Source: JACNKJ01 sp964344565 (GTDB lineage Bacteria; Krumholzibacteriota; Krumholzibacteriia; JACNKJ01). From it: DNA of 64,000 bases. Shown in pieces: positions 8,817 to 19,745 of this stretch (positions are counted from its first letter, which is position 1; every line of letters starts with the position of its first letter). The notes below the pieces were generated by a model. That model was not told the origin of the DNA. It made no database searches and worked only from the letters and a program-made list of their open reading frames with translations. The DNA is taken from NCBI GenBank assembly GCA_964344565.1, contig CAYFNT010000004.1, positions 124,001-188,000 of the forward strand, given 5' to 3'. The position numbers and the translations under genes were made by a program.

Positions 8817-9338
8817 ATGGCCCTCATGTGCGAAATCTGCGGCAAACGCCCCGCCGAACTCATCGTCGGCGAGAACCGTCCCGACTCCACGCGCACCCTG
8901 CATCTCTGCGGCTACTGCGCGGCGGGACGTGGCATACGCGTGCGCGTGGACCTGTCCCAGGATCCCCGCCAGCTCTGGCGGCGATTCCTCTCGCGTCATC
9001 TGAAGGAAGCCGAGGAGAGCAGCGCTCTGGCCTGCCCCAGTTGCGGACGCACCTACATGAATTTCGAGGAGACCGGATCCCTGGGCTGTCCCGATTGCTA
9101 CCAAACCTTCAGCGGCGACATGATCCGCATCCTCAAGGATTTCCACGGCGCCGACGAGCACGGGGGCAAGGTGCCCTTCCGGGAGCAGCGGCGCATCGCC
9201 GTCCGGCAGCGCAGCCGCAGCGCGCGGGAGGCCATGCAACTGGCCGTGAACGAGGAACGCTTCGAGGACGCCGCCCGCCTGCGCGACGAGATTCGCGATC
9301 TGGACGAGGAAGTCGAGCGCCTCAGGGAGGAATCGTGA
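8817..9338 (+). CDS. mcsA: McsA, zinc-finger adaptor/activator of McsB
   Basis: A 173-aa protein with four CxxC motifs at residues 5-8, 31-34, 73-76 and 91-94, which would bind two zinc ions, and a C-terminal UVR motif (about 139-173, LAVNEERFEDAARLRDEIRDL). This is the McsA layout. In Firmicutes McsA activates the arginine kinase McsB and links it to the ClpC machinery. ATG 8817 is preferred because GAGGAG sits about 6 bp upstream; a longer in-frame start at 8799 lacks this. The stop overlaps the GTG of mcsB. It is unusual to see this set in a bacterium with lipid A genes, though related operons exist outside Firmicutes. Confidence 0.9.
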   Translation: MALMCEICGKRPAELIVGENRPDSTRTLHLCGYCAAGRGIRVRVDLSQDPRQLWRRFLSRHLKEAEESSALACPSCGRTYMNFEETGSLGCPDCYQTFSGDMIRILKDFHGADEHGGKVPFREQRRIAVRQRSRSAREAMQLAVNEERFEDAARLRDEIRDLDEEVERLREES

Positions 9339-10381
9339 GCGGACTGGCCTTCCTGCGGGAAAACGACGAGGTCCTCCTGCGACAGCCCGGCGGGGGCGAG
9401 GAGATCGTCCAGAGCTGGGTGATGCTCAAGCGCAATCTCCGGGAACCCTTCCCGGCCATCCTCGACGGCACTCGCCGGCGGGACCTGCGATCCCGGCTCT
9501 TCGACCTGCTGCGGGATCTGGGCGCCCTGGGCAGCGGCGTCTTCATCGAACTCGAATCCCTCGAGCGCTATGAGCGCATCTATCTCTACGAGCGGCGCCT
9601 CATCGGCACCGACAGCCTGGTCAATCCGGAGGGACGGGGCCTGGCCCTGGCCGAAGACGGCCGCCTCTCGGTGCTGGTGGGCGAAGAGGATCACCTGCGC
9701 ATCCAGTGCCAGCGGCCCGGGCTGACCCTGGAGGAGTCCTTCGTCTGCGCCGATCACCTGGATGCCTCCCTGGAGCAGATCTGCCGCTACGCCTTCAGCG
9801 AGGTCTTCGGCTATCTGACGGCCTGCCCCAGCGAGGCCGGCACGGGGCTTCGCGCCTCGGTGCTCCTGCACCTGCCCTCCCTGGCCCTGCAGGGGGAACT
9901 GCCCAAGATCATCCGCGGGCTTCTGGCCCTGAAGTTGGCCATCCGCGGCACCTTCGGCGATACCCACGGCGCACCGGGGGCCTGGCTGCTGGTCTCCAAC
10001 AGCCGCAGCCTGGGTCAGCCGGAGCAGGACTACGTGGCCGCCCTGGACTTGGCCGCCCGCAAGCTCTTAAGTTTCGAGGACAAGGCCCTGGATCTGGCCC
10101 TTTCCGAGGCACGGAGCTTGCTCGAAGATGAAGTCGGAAAGGCCCTTATGGCCGTCGAGTCAGCGGAGGAAATCACCAGCCTGCAAGCAGTTGCACTCCT
10201 GGGCACCCTGAGGTTGGGGAGCCGGGCAGGGCTCTTGCCCACGCTGGATTCCGCGCGTTTGGGCCCCCTGGAGGCCGGGGTGCTTCCGGGACATCTGCAG
10301 GTGATGCAGGGGAAGCCGCTGGAGGATCCGGAGCGGAACGCCCTCAGGGCCGAGCTCTTGAAGTCCTGGCTCTTCACTTGA
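9335..10381 (+). CDS. mcsB: McsB-family protein-arginine kinase with altered active site
   Basis: A 348-aa homologue of McsB, which phosphorylates arginines to mark proteins for ClpC-ClpP. Conserved blocks include GEEDHLRIQC (116-125), GYLTACPSEAGTGLRASV with the reactive-site Cys at 164, and LLVSNSRSLGQ. Three features deviate. The ATP-phosphate-binding SxRxR region reads QSWVML (26-31) with both arginines gone. The RGxYGEG loop reads RGTFGD (204-209), replacing a catalytic glutamate by aspartate. The C-terminal RDxxRA phosphoarginine-binding motif is RNALRA (334-339). The gene overlaps mcsA and is followed by clpC after 32 bp. It may be a weak kinase, a phosphoarginine-binding adaptor, or have changed chemistry. 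Confidence 0.88.
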   Translation: MSGLAFLRENDEVLLRQPGGGEEIVQSWVMLKRNLREPFPAILDGTRRRDLRSRLFDLLRDLGALGSGVFIELESLERYERIYLYERRLIGTDSLVNPEGRGLALAEDGRLSVLVGEEDHLRIQCQRPGLTLEESFVCADHLDASLEQICRYAFSEVFGYLTACPSEAGTGLRASVLLHLPSLALQGELPKIIRGLLALKLAIRGTFGDTHGAPGAWLLVSNSRSLGQPEQDYVAALDLAARKLLSFEDKALDLALSEARSLLEDEVGKALMAVESAEEITSLQAVALLGTLRLGSRAGLLPTLDSARLGPLEAGVLPGHLQVMQGKPLEDPERNALRAELLKSWLFT

Positions 10382-10413
10382 GAGCCGACTGGAAGCAAGA
10401 AAGGTAAAGCTCG

Positions 10414-12879
<2,466 letters not shown>

Positions 12880-12881
12880 TA

Positions 12882-12898
12882 AGCGCTTTACAAGCGCT
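12882..12898 (+). repeat. inverted repeat after clpC stop
   Basis: A perfect 7-bp inverted repeat, AGCGCTT and AAGCGCT separated by TAC, starts 3 bp after the clpC stop codon. It lacks a T-run, so on its own it is more likely an mRNA-stabilising hairpin or accessory to the terminator downstream. Confidence 0.5.
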
Positions 12899-12925
12899 GG
12901 CCCTTCACCTAAATTCGCACTGACG

Positions 12926-12952
12926 AAACGGCTCCCTGTGAGCCGTTTTCTA
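12926..12952 (+). terminator. rho-independent terminator after clpC
   Basis: A 9-bp stem AAACGGCTC / GAGCCGTTT with a CCTGT loop is followed by TCT. It closes the mcsA-mcsB-clpC unit ahead of bamA. Confidence 0.85.
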
Positions 12953-12986
12953 TGAATGTCGGCATTCCCTTTCCCCCTGTGCGAAG

Positions 12987-15266
12987 ATGGCCTCATCCCG
13001 ATTGACACTCGCCGTTCTCTGTCTGGCCCTCCTGGTCGGAGCCACCGCTCAAGCGCAGAGCGTGGTGGACTCCCTCGAGGTCCGCGGCCTTCGTTTCGTG
13101 GCCCCTCAGCGCGTCCTGCTCGAGTTCGGAGTCGAAGAGGGCGACCCTCTCGATTCCGAGAGGGTGGCCGACGGCATCCAGCGCCTCTACCGCACCGGTC
13201 GATTCCAATCGGTGGACGTGGGACTCGAGGAACTGGGGGAGGGCTCGGTGAAGCTCATCCTCATGGTGCTCGAGCATCCCCGTCTTGACGAGCTCAAGTG
13301 GGAGGGCCTGAAGAAGATCGACAAGAAGGATCTCGAGGAGAAGATCCGCCTGAAGGAGGGCGCCTATCTCAGGCCCCTTCTGGTGAGCCAGGCCGAGCAG
13401 TCCATCATCGAGCACTGCCGGGAAGAGGGATACCACGCGGCCACCATCGAGACGCGCCGGAAGGAAGAGGACGGCAAGGTGCGCCTCACCTTCGTGCTCC
13501 ACGAAGGCAAGAAATCCAAGGTCAACACGCTGCGTTTCGAGGGCAACGAATCCTTCGACCACGGCAAGCTCCAGGACGTGGTGCAGACCAAGCCCAAGTC
13601 CTTCTGGAAGCCCACCACCTGGTTCAATTCCAACGCCTACCAGCCCGACAGCCTCTCCCAGGATCTCGACCGGCTCATCGACTTCTACCAGGACGAAGGC
13701 TACCTGGACGTGCGGGTCCTCGACATGAACGAGGAGTTCTCCGAGGACCAGGAGAAGGTCACGGTGACCTACTCCCTGGAAGAGGGCCGCCGCTATTCCT
13801 TCGGCGAGATCAGCTGGGACGGCAACGCGGTCATCGCCGATTCCACGGTGGCCTGGCACTTCCCCTTCGAAGCGGGCGAGACCTACGACGGCCGCGCCCT
13901 GGACATGGCCCGATTCAACCTGGCAGGCGAATACCACAATCTTGGCTATCTCTACAGCCAGGTGAAGGTCGACCGGCTCATCGACGGCGATCGGGTGAAC
14001 CTGTCCCTGGAGATCTACGAGGGGCCCCTGGCCCGGGTGCGCGAGATCGTCATCGCGGGCAACGACAAGACCCTCGACAAGGTCATTCGCCGCGAGGTGC
14101 GCATCTTCCCCGGGGAGCTCTTCAACCGGGAGAAGGTGGAGCGGAGCTATCGCGACATCTTCATGCTGCGCTTCTTCGACGACGTGCGTTTCGAGCCCAA
14201 GGCCGATCCGACCACGGGCGAGGTGGACCTGGTCTATCGTGTGGTGGAGCGCAGCAGCGGGCAATTCGGCGCGGGCGTCACCTATAGCGAGGCCACGAGC
14301 CTTTCGGGCTTCATCCAGCTGGGCACCCCGAACTTCCGCGGTCGCGGTCAGAACCTGAACCTCAACTGGGAATTCGGCAGCCGCGTCAGCAGCTTCAACA
14401 TCCAGTTCGTGGAGCCCTGGTTCATGGACCGGCCCGTGAGTCTCAGCGGATCCATCTACAACACCCGCAGCAATCTCTACCGGGAGTACTACGAGGACCG
14501 CAAGGCGGGTTTCTCCATCGGAGTGGGGCGTCCCCTGCCATGGCTGGATCACACCCGGGTGAGCGTGAGCTACCGGCTCGAGAGCCTGAATCTCTTCAAC
14601 TTCACCGACGAGTACCTGGCCCTGGGCGGCACCTTGGCCGAGCGGGACTGGCCCCAGATCGAGAGCAGCGCCACCTTCCTCTTCCGCCGCAACTCCACCG
14701 ACAGTCCCTTCCTGCCGAGGCGCGGGAGCAACTTCCGCTTCAGCGCCCAGTTTTCCGGCGGCATCCTCGGCGGCAAGCTCCACTTCCAGAAGTACGAGGC
14801 CAAGTACACCTGGTACCAGAAGATGCTCGGACCCTTCGTGCTTCGCTATCACCAGACCATGGGACTGGTGGACGGCCTGGACCGTCCCGATCAGGTGCCC
14901 GACCACGAGCGCTTCCGCCTGGGCGGCAACCGCCTGCTTCCCCTGCGCGGCTACGAGGACTACTCCGTGGTGCCCGATGGCAACAGCGCCTTCCTGGGCG
15001 GACGGGCCATGACCACCGGCACCGTGGAACTGGTGCTGGGCATCGGCAACAGCGTCCAGATCGTGGCGCCCTTCTTCGATTTCGGCGACACCTGGAATTC
15101 CCTCGGTCAGGCCGACTTCACCACCCTGCATCGCTCCTGGGGATTCGGCGCCCGGGTGGAGGTGCCCATGATGGGCGTCCTGGGCTTCGACTGGGGCTAT
15201 CCCCTCGATCCCATCTACGAGGGCGAGGGCGGACGCTTCCACTTCAAGATCGGTACCGACTTCTAG
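12987..15266 (+). CDS. bamA: outer membrane protein assembly factor BamA
   Basis: A 759-aa Omp85 protein that folds and inserts beta-barrel proteins into the outer membrane. A signal peptide with hydrophobic core LAVLCLALLVGATAQAQ spans residues 1-24. Five POTRA domains follow to about residue 430. The 16-strand barrel ends in the typical aromatic C-terminus KIGTDF. The conserved VRGF-type loop is visible as RFRLGGNRLLPLRGYED (about 645-660). It leads an envelope gene series with skp 18 bp downstream. The upstream SD is weak, but the start fits the signal peptide. Confidence 0.96.
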   Translation: MASSRLTLAVLCLALLVGATAQAQSVVDSLEVRGLRFVAPQRVLLEFGVEEGDPLDSERVADGIQRLYRTGRFQSVDVGLEELGEGSVKLILMVLEHPRLDELKWEGLKKIDKKDLEEKIRLKEGAYLRPLLVSQAEQSIIEHCREEGYHAATIETRRKEEDGKVRLTFVLHEGKKSKVNTLRFEGNESFDHGKLQDVVQTKPKSFWKPTTWFNSNAYQPDSLSQDLDRLIDFYQDEGYLDVRVLDMNEEFSEDQEKVTVTYSLEEGRRYSFGEISWDGNAVIADSTVAWHFPFEAGETYDGRALDMARFNLAGEYHNLGYLYSQVKVDRLIDGDRVNLSLEIYEGPLARVREIVIAGNDKTLDKVIRREVRIFPGELFNREKVERSYRDIFMLRFFDDVRFEPKADPTTGEVDLVYRVVERSSGQFGAGVTYSEATSLSGFIQLGTPNFRGRGQNLNLNWEFGSRVSSFNIQFVEPWFMDRPVSLSGSIYNTRSNLYREYYEDRKAGFSIGVGRPLPWLDHTRVSVSYRLESLNLFNFTDEYLALGGTLAERDWPQIESSATFLFRRNSTDSPFLPRRGSNFRFSAQFSGGILGGKLHFQKYEAKYTWYQKMLGPFVLRYHQTMGLVDGLDRPDQVPDHERFRLGGNRLLPLRGYEDYSVVPDGNSAFLGGRAMTTGTVELVLGIGNSVQIVAPFFDFGDTWNSLGQADFTTLHRSWGFGARVEVPMMGVLGFDWGYPLDPIYEGEGGRFHFKIGTDF

Positions 15267-15284
15267 CAGCCTCGAGGAGAGGAC

Positions 15285-15803
15285 ATGTACGCGCGCACAC
15301 TCACGACGGCCCTGATCGTCCTGCTGTTGGCCCTTCCGGCGGCGGCCGCGGACCTCAAGGTCGGCGTCATGGATTTCCAGAAGATCTTCCAGACCTACGA
15401 GGGCTTTGGCGAGGCCATGAGCATCTACAACAAGGATCTGGAGGCCTGGCAGGCCGAGAAGCAGCAGATGATCGACGAGCTCGTGCAGGCCCGGGGCGAT
15501 CTGAACCGCCAGCGCCCCCTGCTCACCCCCGAGGCCCTCAGCGAGAGGGAATCGGAGATCGCCCGCCTGGAAGCCGAACTCTACCAGTTCGAGCAGGAGA
15601 AGTTCGGGCCGGAAGGTGAAGCTATACGCAGAGATATGGAGCTCAGCGAACCCATTTACGAGAAGATCCGGGAAGTGGTAAAGTCTGTGGCCGAGGAAGA
15701 AGGATATGATCTGATCCTCGACGTATCGGGCGCCGTGATCTATTCTAGTCCGGATATGGACATGGACGACAAGATCAGCGCCGCTTTGGCCGCAAGGGGA
15801 TAG
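15285..15803 (+). CDS. skp: Skp/OmpH family periplasmic chaperone
   Basis: A 172-aa secreted chaperone that holds unfolded outer-membrane proteins. It has a signal peptide (residues 1-22, LTTALIVLLLALPAAAA), then VGVMDFQKIFQTYEGF typical of OmpH. A charged helical hairpin/coiled coil (about 45-125) corresponds to the Skp tentacles, and a C-terminal segment EGYDLILDVSGAVIYSSPDMDM is characteristic of the family. SD GAGGAGAGG is upstream of ATG 15285. The bamA-skp-lpxD order is conserved widely in Gram-negative bacteria. Confidence 0.9.
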   Translation: MYARTLTTALIVLLLALPAAAADLKVGVMDFQKIFQTYEGFGEAMSIYNKDLEAWQAEKQQMIDELVQARGDLNRQRPLLTPEALSERESEIARLEAELYQFEQEKFGPEGEAIRRDMELSEPIYEKIREVVKSVAEEEGYDLILDVSGAVIYSSPDMDMDDKISAALAARG

Positions 15804-15809
15804 CTACGA

Positions 15810-16898
15810 ATGGGCATGGAGCCGGGACAGGAGCACAACGCACGCAGCTTCACGCTGGAAGAGCTCGCCACCCAGGTGGGGGGCGTGGCCGAGGGGAATC
15901 CCGCCCTGGCCATCTCCGGCGTCGCCGGCATCCGGGAGGCCCGCGAGGGGGAGATCTCCTTCGTGGCCAACCATCGCTACACCCGCTTCATCGACGAGAC
16001 CCACGCCAGCGCCCTCATCCTGGGGCCCGGAGTGGGCAACGGCAGCCTGCCGGTGCTCCGCTCCGAAGATCCCTATCTGGCCTACCTCAAGATCCTCCGT
16101 CTCTTCTCGCCCCTGCCCGCCGAGCGCTTCCTGCCCGGCGTGCACCCCAGCGCCACCGTGGATCCCTCCGCACGATTGGGCGTGGACGTGCACGTGGGCG
16201 CCGGCGCCTACGTGGGCGCCGACGTCATCCTGGGCGACCGCAGCGTGCTGCTGCCCGGCGTGGTGGTCATGGACGGCTGCGAACTCGGCGAGGAGTGCCT
16301 GCTCTTTCCCAAGGTGGTACTCAGGGAGGGCGTGAAACTGGGGCGCCGCGTGTTCATCCACTCGGGCAGCGTCATCGGCGCCGACGGATTCGGATACGCC
16401 TGGGACGGCACGCGCCACCAGAAGATTCCGCAGATCGGCGGAGTCGAGGTGGGCGACGAGGTGGAGATCGGCGCCAACGTGACCATCGACCGGGCCACCA
16501 CCGGCATGACGCGCATCGGCGAGGGCTGCCGCATCGACAACCTGGTGCAGATCGCCCACAACGTGCAGATCGGACCCAATTCCATCATCGTGGCCCAGGC
16601 CGGCATCTCCGGAAGCACGGAACTGGGTTCCGGCGTGACCGTGGCGGGACAGGCCGGCGTGGCCGGACACATCAACATCGGCGACGGCGTGGTGGTGGCG
16701 GCCCAGGCCGGAGTGACCAAGTCCGTTCCCACCGGGGTCTGCGTCTCGGGCTATCCCGCCCGACCCCACGACGAGGCCATGCGGCATCTGGCGGCCCTGA
16801 ACAAGGTGCCGGAACTGCTCCGCCGCATCGGCGAATTGGAACGCGAGGTCGCTCGACTTCGCGGTGAATCCCACGAAGAAACGGAAGGCACGGATTGA
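15810..16898 (+). CDS. lpxD: UDP-3-O-acylglucosamine N-acyltransferase
   Basis: A 362-aa left-handed beta-helix acyltransferase that adds the second hydroxyacyl chain in lipid A synthesis. The N-terminal uridine-binding domain (FTLEELATQVGG to about residue 105) precedes about ten hexapeptide-repeat coils. The catalytic histidine lies in QIAHNVQIGPNSIIVAQAG at about residue 250, and a C-terminal helix ends the protein. ATG 15810 is chosen, with ATG 15816 also possible. The stop overlaps the TTG start of lpxC/fabZ. Confidence 0.95.
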   Translation: MGMEPGQEHNARSFTLEELATQVGGVAEGNPALAISGVAGIREAREGEISFVANHRYTRFIDETHASALILGPGVGNGSLPVLRSEDPYLAYLKILRLFSPLPAERFLPGVHPSATVDPSARLGVDVHVGAGAYVGADVILGDRSVLLPGVVVMDGCELGEECLLFPKVVLREGVKLGRRVFIHSGSVIGADGFGYAWDGTRHQKIPQIGGVEVGDEVEIGANVTIDRATTGMTRIGEGCRIDNLVQIAHNVQIGPNSIIVAQAGISGSTELGSGVTVAGQAGVAGHINIGDGVVVAAQAGVTKSVPTGVCVSGYPARPHDEAMRHLAALNKVPELLRRIGELEREVARLRGESHEETEGTD

Positions 16899-18208
16899 TC
16901 CGTCAGCAGAGAACCCTCGCCAAGGCATTCGAGATCGAGGGCATCGGCCTTCACACCGGCAATCCCGTATCCATGGTGTTCAGGCCCGCGGCGATCAATC
17001 ACGGCATCCGTTTCCTGCGCACTGACCTGGATCCTCCCGTCGAATTCCCCGCCAATGTGGATCTGGCTCTCGAATGCACCGACGACATGCGCAACACCAC
17101 GCTCAAGGTGGGCGAGCACAAGCTCCACACCGTCGAGCACGTCATGGCCGCCCTGGTGGGGCTGGGCATCGACAACTGCGTGGTGGAGGTGAATTCCAAC
17201 GAGCCCATGGAGCCCGCCGAGGGCGGCGCCGCCGATTTCGTGAACGGTCTCAAGAAAACCGGTATCGTGGGCCAGGGCGTACCCACCCGCTTCTTCGAGG
17301 TCACCCAGCCCATCAGCCTGGTCGAGAACGACATCGAACTGCTGGCCCTTCCCTACGAGGGCTTCCGGGTGAGCTTCACCATCAAGTACGACCATCCCCA
17401 TCTGGGCACCCAGTACGCCAGCTTCGACATCAACCCCCAGACCTTCGAGGAGGAGATCGCCGAGGCACGCACCTTCGCCCTCATGGAGGACGTGGAGAAG
17501 CTCCGCGAGCGGGGGCTCATCAAGGGCGGAAGCCTCGAGAACTCCATCGTGGTGGGCGAGGACGGAATCCTCAACGAAACGCCCCTGCGCTGGCCCAACG
17601 AATTCGTGCGCCACAAGATTCTCGACCTGCTCGGCGACCTGGGCCTTCTGGGCTCGCCTATCAAGGGTCACATCATCAGCCACCGCAGCGGACACGCCTC
17701 CAACGTGAAGTTCGCCGGCATGCTGGCCGAGGCCCTCAAGCGGCAGGACCGCACCTTCAGCCAGAAGAAGCCCACGGACTGGAACATCCAGGACGTGATG
17801 AAGATCATGCCGCATCGCTATCCCTTCCTGCTCGTGGACAGGCTCATCGAGATGGAGGACGGCAAGTACGCGGTGGGCATCAAGAACGTGACCATCAACG
17901 AGCCCTTCTTCCAGGGACACTTCCCCGGGCATCCCATCTTCCCGGCGGTGCTCATCCTGGAAGCCATGGCCCAGACCGGCGGCATGCTGCTGCTCTCCAC
18001 CGTGGACGAGCACGAGGGCAAGCTGGTCTACTTCACCAAGATCGATCAGGCCCGATTCCGCAAACCCGTGCTGCCCGGAGACCAGGTCCGTTTCGAGATG
18101 ACCATGGTCCGTCTCAGCCGTCTGGGCTGCAAGATGCGCGGGGAAGCCTACGTGGACGGCGAACTCGTGGCCGAGGCCGAGCTCATGGCTCGCGTCGTGG
18201 ATCGATGA
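16895..18208 (+). CDS. lpxC/fabZ: bifunctional LpxC deacetylase / FabZ dehydratase fusion
   Basis: A 437-aa fusion. Residues 1-290 are LpxC, the zinc-dependent deacetylase that commits flux to lipid A. Its zinc ligands are H82 in TVEH and H240 and D244 in RHKILD, and its catalytic His is H267 in SGH. After a short linker, residues about 297-437 are FabZ, the 3-hydroxyacyl-ACP dehydratase, with catalytic H307 in PHRYPFLLVD and E356 in LEAMAQ. Both active sites look intact. The TTG start overlaps the lpxD stop and the TGA overlaps the lpxA ATG. This fusion is typical of Bacteroidetes and relatives. Confidence 0.96.
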   Translation: MIRQQRTLAKAFEIEGIGLHTGNPVSMVFRPAAINHGIRFLRTDLDPPVEFPANVDLALECTDDMRNTTLKVGEHKLHTVEHVMAALVGLGIDNCVVEVNSNEPMEPAEGGAADFVNGLKKTGIVGQGVPTRFFEVTQPISLVENDIELLALPYEGFRVSFTIKYDHPHLGTQYASFDINPQTFEEEIAEARTFALMEDVEKLRERGLIKGGSLENSIVVGEDGILNETPLRWPNEFVRHKILDLLGDLGLLGSPIKGHIISHRSGHASNVKFAGMLAEALKRQDRTFSQKKPTDWNIQDVMKIMPHRYPFLLVDRLIEMEDGKYAVGIKNVTINEPFFQGHFPGHPIFPAVLILEAMAQTGGMLLLSTVDEHEGKLVYFTKIDQARFRKPVLPGDQVRFEMTMVRLSRLGCKMRGEAYVDGELVAEAELMARVVDR

Positions 18209-18999
18209 AGGCGAGCATGCAGAAGACGACGACGATTCATCCGACCGCCCTCGTGGACCCGACCGCCAAGTTGGGTGAAGGCGTTCAGGTGGGTCCCTAC
18301 TGCATCGTGGCCGCCGGCGCGGAGATCGGCGATCGCTGCCAGCTCGAAAGCCACGTGCGCATCGAGGGCTGCGTGCGCATGGGTCCTGAGAATCACGTCT
18401 TCCAGGGGGCCGTGCTCGGAAGCCCTCCCCAGGATCTGAAGTACGCCGGCGAGGAAAGCTATCTGCGCATCGGCGCCCACAACGACATCCGCGAGTACGT
18501 GACCATGAATCCCGGCACCGCCGAGGGCGAAGAGACGATCATCGGCGATCACTGCCTGGTCATGGCCTATGCCCACGTGGCCCACAACTGCATCCTCGGC
18601 GACCGGGTGATCCTCGCCAATTCCGTGCAGCTGGCCGGGCACGTGACCATCGAGGACTACGCCATCATCGGCGGCCTCACTCCGGTGCACCAGTTCACCC
18701 GCATCGGCGCCCACAGCTTCGTGGGGGGCGGCAGTCGCGTGCCCCAGGACGTGCCTCCCTACATCCGGGCGGCGGGCAATCCCCTGGTGGTGGCGGGCAT
18801 CAACCTGGTGGGAATCCAGCGACGGGGATTCAGCGCGGCGAGCATCGAGGCCATCAAGAAGGCCTACCGCATCCTCTACCGTTCGAACCTGAACACCAGC
18901 CAGGCCATCGAACGCCTGGAGGCCGAAGGCTTCGAGGACGAGCACGCCCGCCATCTGCTCGACTTCGTCCGCAGCAGCGAGCGCGGCATCAGCAAGTAA
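18205..18999 (+). CDS. lpxA: UDP-N-acetylglucosamine acyltransferase
   Basis: A 264-aa first enzyme of lipid A synthesis, a trimeric left-handed beta-helix. Hexapeptide repeats run from IHPTALVDPTAKLGEG. The catalytic histidine is H127 in MAYAHVAHNC, with the substrate-binding H124 nearby. The helical C-terminal domain starts near residue 195. ATG 18205 overlaps the lpxC/fabZ stop, and ATG 18214 is an alternative. It ends directly against the convergent B3/4 gene with no gap. The sequence does not tell whether it prefers UDP-GlcNAc or the 3-amino analogue, which matters because of the dehydrogenase gene between it and lpxB. Confidence 0.95.
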   Translation: MKASMQKTTTIHPTALVDPTAKLGEGVQVGPYCIVAAGAEIGDRCQLESHVRIEGCVRMGPENHVFQGAVLGSPPQDLKYAGEESYLRIGAHNDIREYVTMNPGTAEGEETIIGDHCLVMAYAHVAHNCILGDRVILANSVQLAGHVTIEDYAIIGGLTPVHQFTRIGAHSFVGGGSRVPQDVPPYIRAAGNPLVVAGINLVGIQRRGFSAASIEAIKKAYRILYRSNLNTSQAIERLEAEGFEDEHARHLLDFVRSSERGISK

Positions 19000-19674
19000 T
19001 CAGGCGAGCTCTCCCGAGTCCGCCTTCTCTCCTCCGTTCCACCTCAGGAAGCTGTCGGCCAGGGCCTCGCCCTGTTCGCGAAGCCATGCCGAATCCAGGC
19101 TGGCCGGGGCGTAGAGCAGATAGAGGATGTCCGCGGTCTCCTGTCGGATCCGGCATCGATCCGAATCGCTGGTGGGGGAGCCGAAGGCGCCTTCGCCGTC
19201 GCTCAGGCAGAGCCGTCCGCTCACGTTGACCCGGCCCTTGCGGATCCCCTCGAAGCCCTCCCCTTCCTCGCCGAGCCGCAGCACCACATCGCCCCGGATC
19301 CGGGACGCGTCATAGAGGCCCAGGGGCAATCCCGCGGACATGGAGAAGAGATTGCCCGTGTCCACGATGGGATCCAGTCGATAGAGCCCCTTGCCCTGGA
19401 TGGCCCGGCGCAGCAAGGCCTCACTGGACGGCCGGTGCCGCGTGGGATCCATGCCCACGGAGCGATAGAGTTCCCGGGCCGGCGCGAGTTGCTCGATTTC
19501 CGAGGGCGGCATGCCCTCGTATCGGCGGGCGAAATCGGCGCAGACCGTTTCGAGGTGATCGCGGAATCCGGGATCCTCCTCGTGTCCGAGACCCTTCAGC
19601 AGGCCCCAGGCGGCCAGCACTCGCCCTTTCAGATCAGGATGCAGTTCGATGTTCATGGGCGCATCATAGGACAT
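19000..19674 (-). CDS. stand-alone B3/4-domain protein
   Basis: A 224-aa protein matching the B3/4 domain of phenylalanyl-tRNA synthetase beta chain, the fold that hydrolyses mischarged Tyr-tRNA-Phe. Recognisable stretches are PARELYRSVGMDPTRHRPSS, RAIQGKGLYRLDPIVDTGNL and LSMSAGLPLGLYD-like residues near the middle, with DILYLLYAP at the C-terminal end. Free-standing members are widespread and some are suspected trans-editing factors or have unknown roles. It is the only minus-strand gene in the first 40 kb. It converges on lpxA and is divergent from the dehydrogenase gene. Confidence 0.75.
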   Translation of the reverse strand: MSYDAPMNIELHPDLKGRVLAAWGLLKGLGHEEDPGFRDHLETVCADFARRYEGMPPSEIEQLAPARELYRSVGMDPTRHRPSSEALLRRAIQGKGLYRLDPIVDTGNLFSMSAGLPLGLYDASRIRGDVVLRLGEEGEGFEGIRKGRVNVSGRLCLSDGEGAFGSPTSDSDRCRIRQETADILYLLYAPASLDSAWLREQGEALADSFLRWNGGEKADSGELA

Positions 19675-19696
19675 GGGCCATCGCGTGGAAAGCCCG

Positions 19697-19725
19697 TTGA
19701 CATGGCGGACTGAGGCACTACCCTC
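19697..19725 (+). promoter_or_regulatory. candidate promoter for the dehydrogenase-lpxB-lpxK unit
   Basis: A perfect -35 TTGACA (19697-19702) is followed after 16 bp by TACCCT (19719-19724). A GTG start at 19746 with SD AAAGGAG (19734-19740) lies downstream. The -10 match is weak but the location between divergent genes is right. Confidence 0.5.
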
Positions 19726-19745
19726 TTCGAAGCGAAAGGAGTGCC

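Noticed and set aside
12993..15242. A 749-codon minus-strand open frame opposite bamA
   Set aside because: It is a compositional shadow of bamA. The plus strand has a signal peptide, POTRA domains and a barrel signature.
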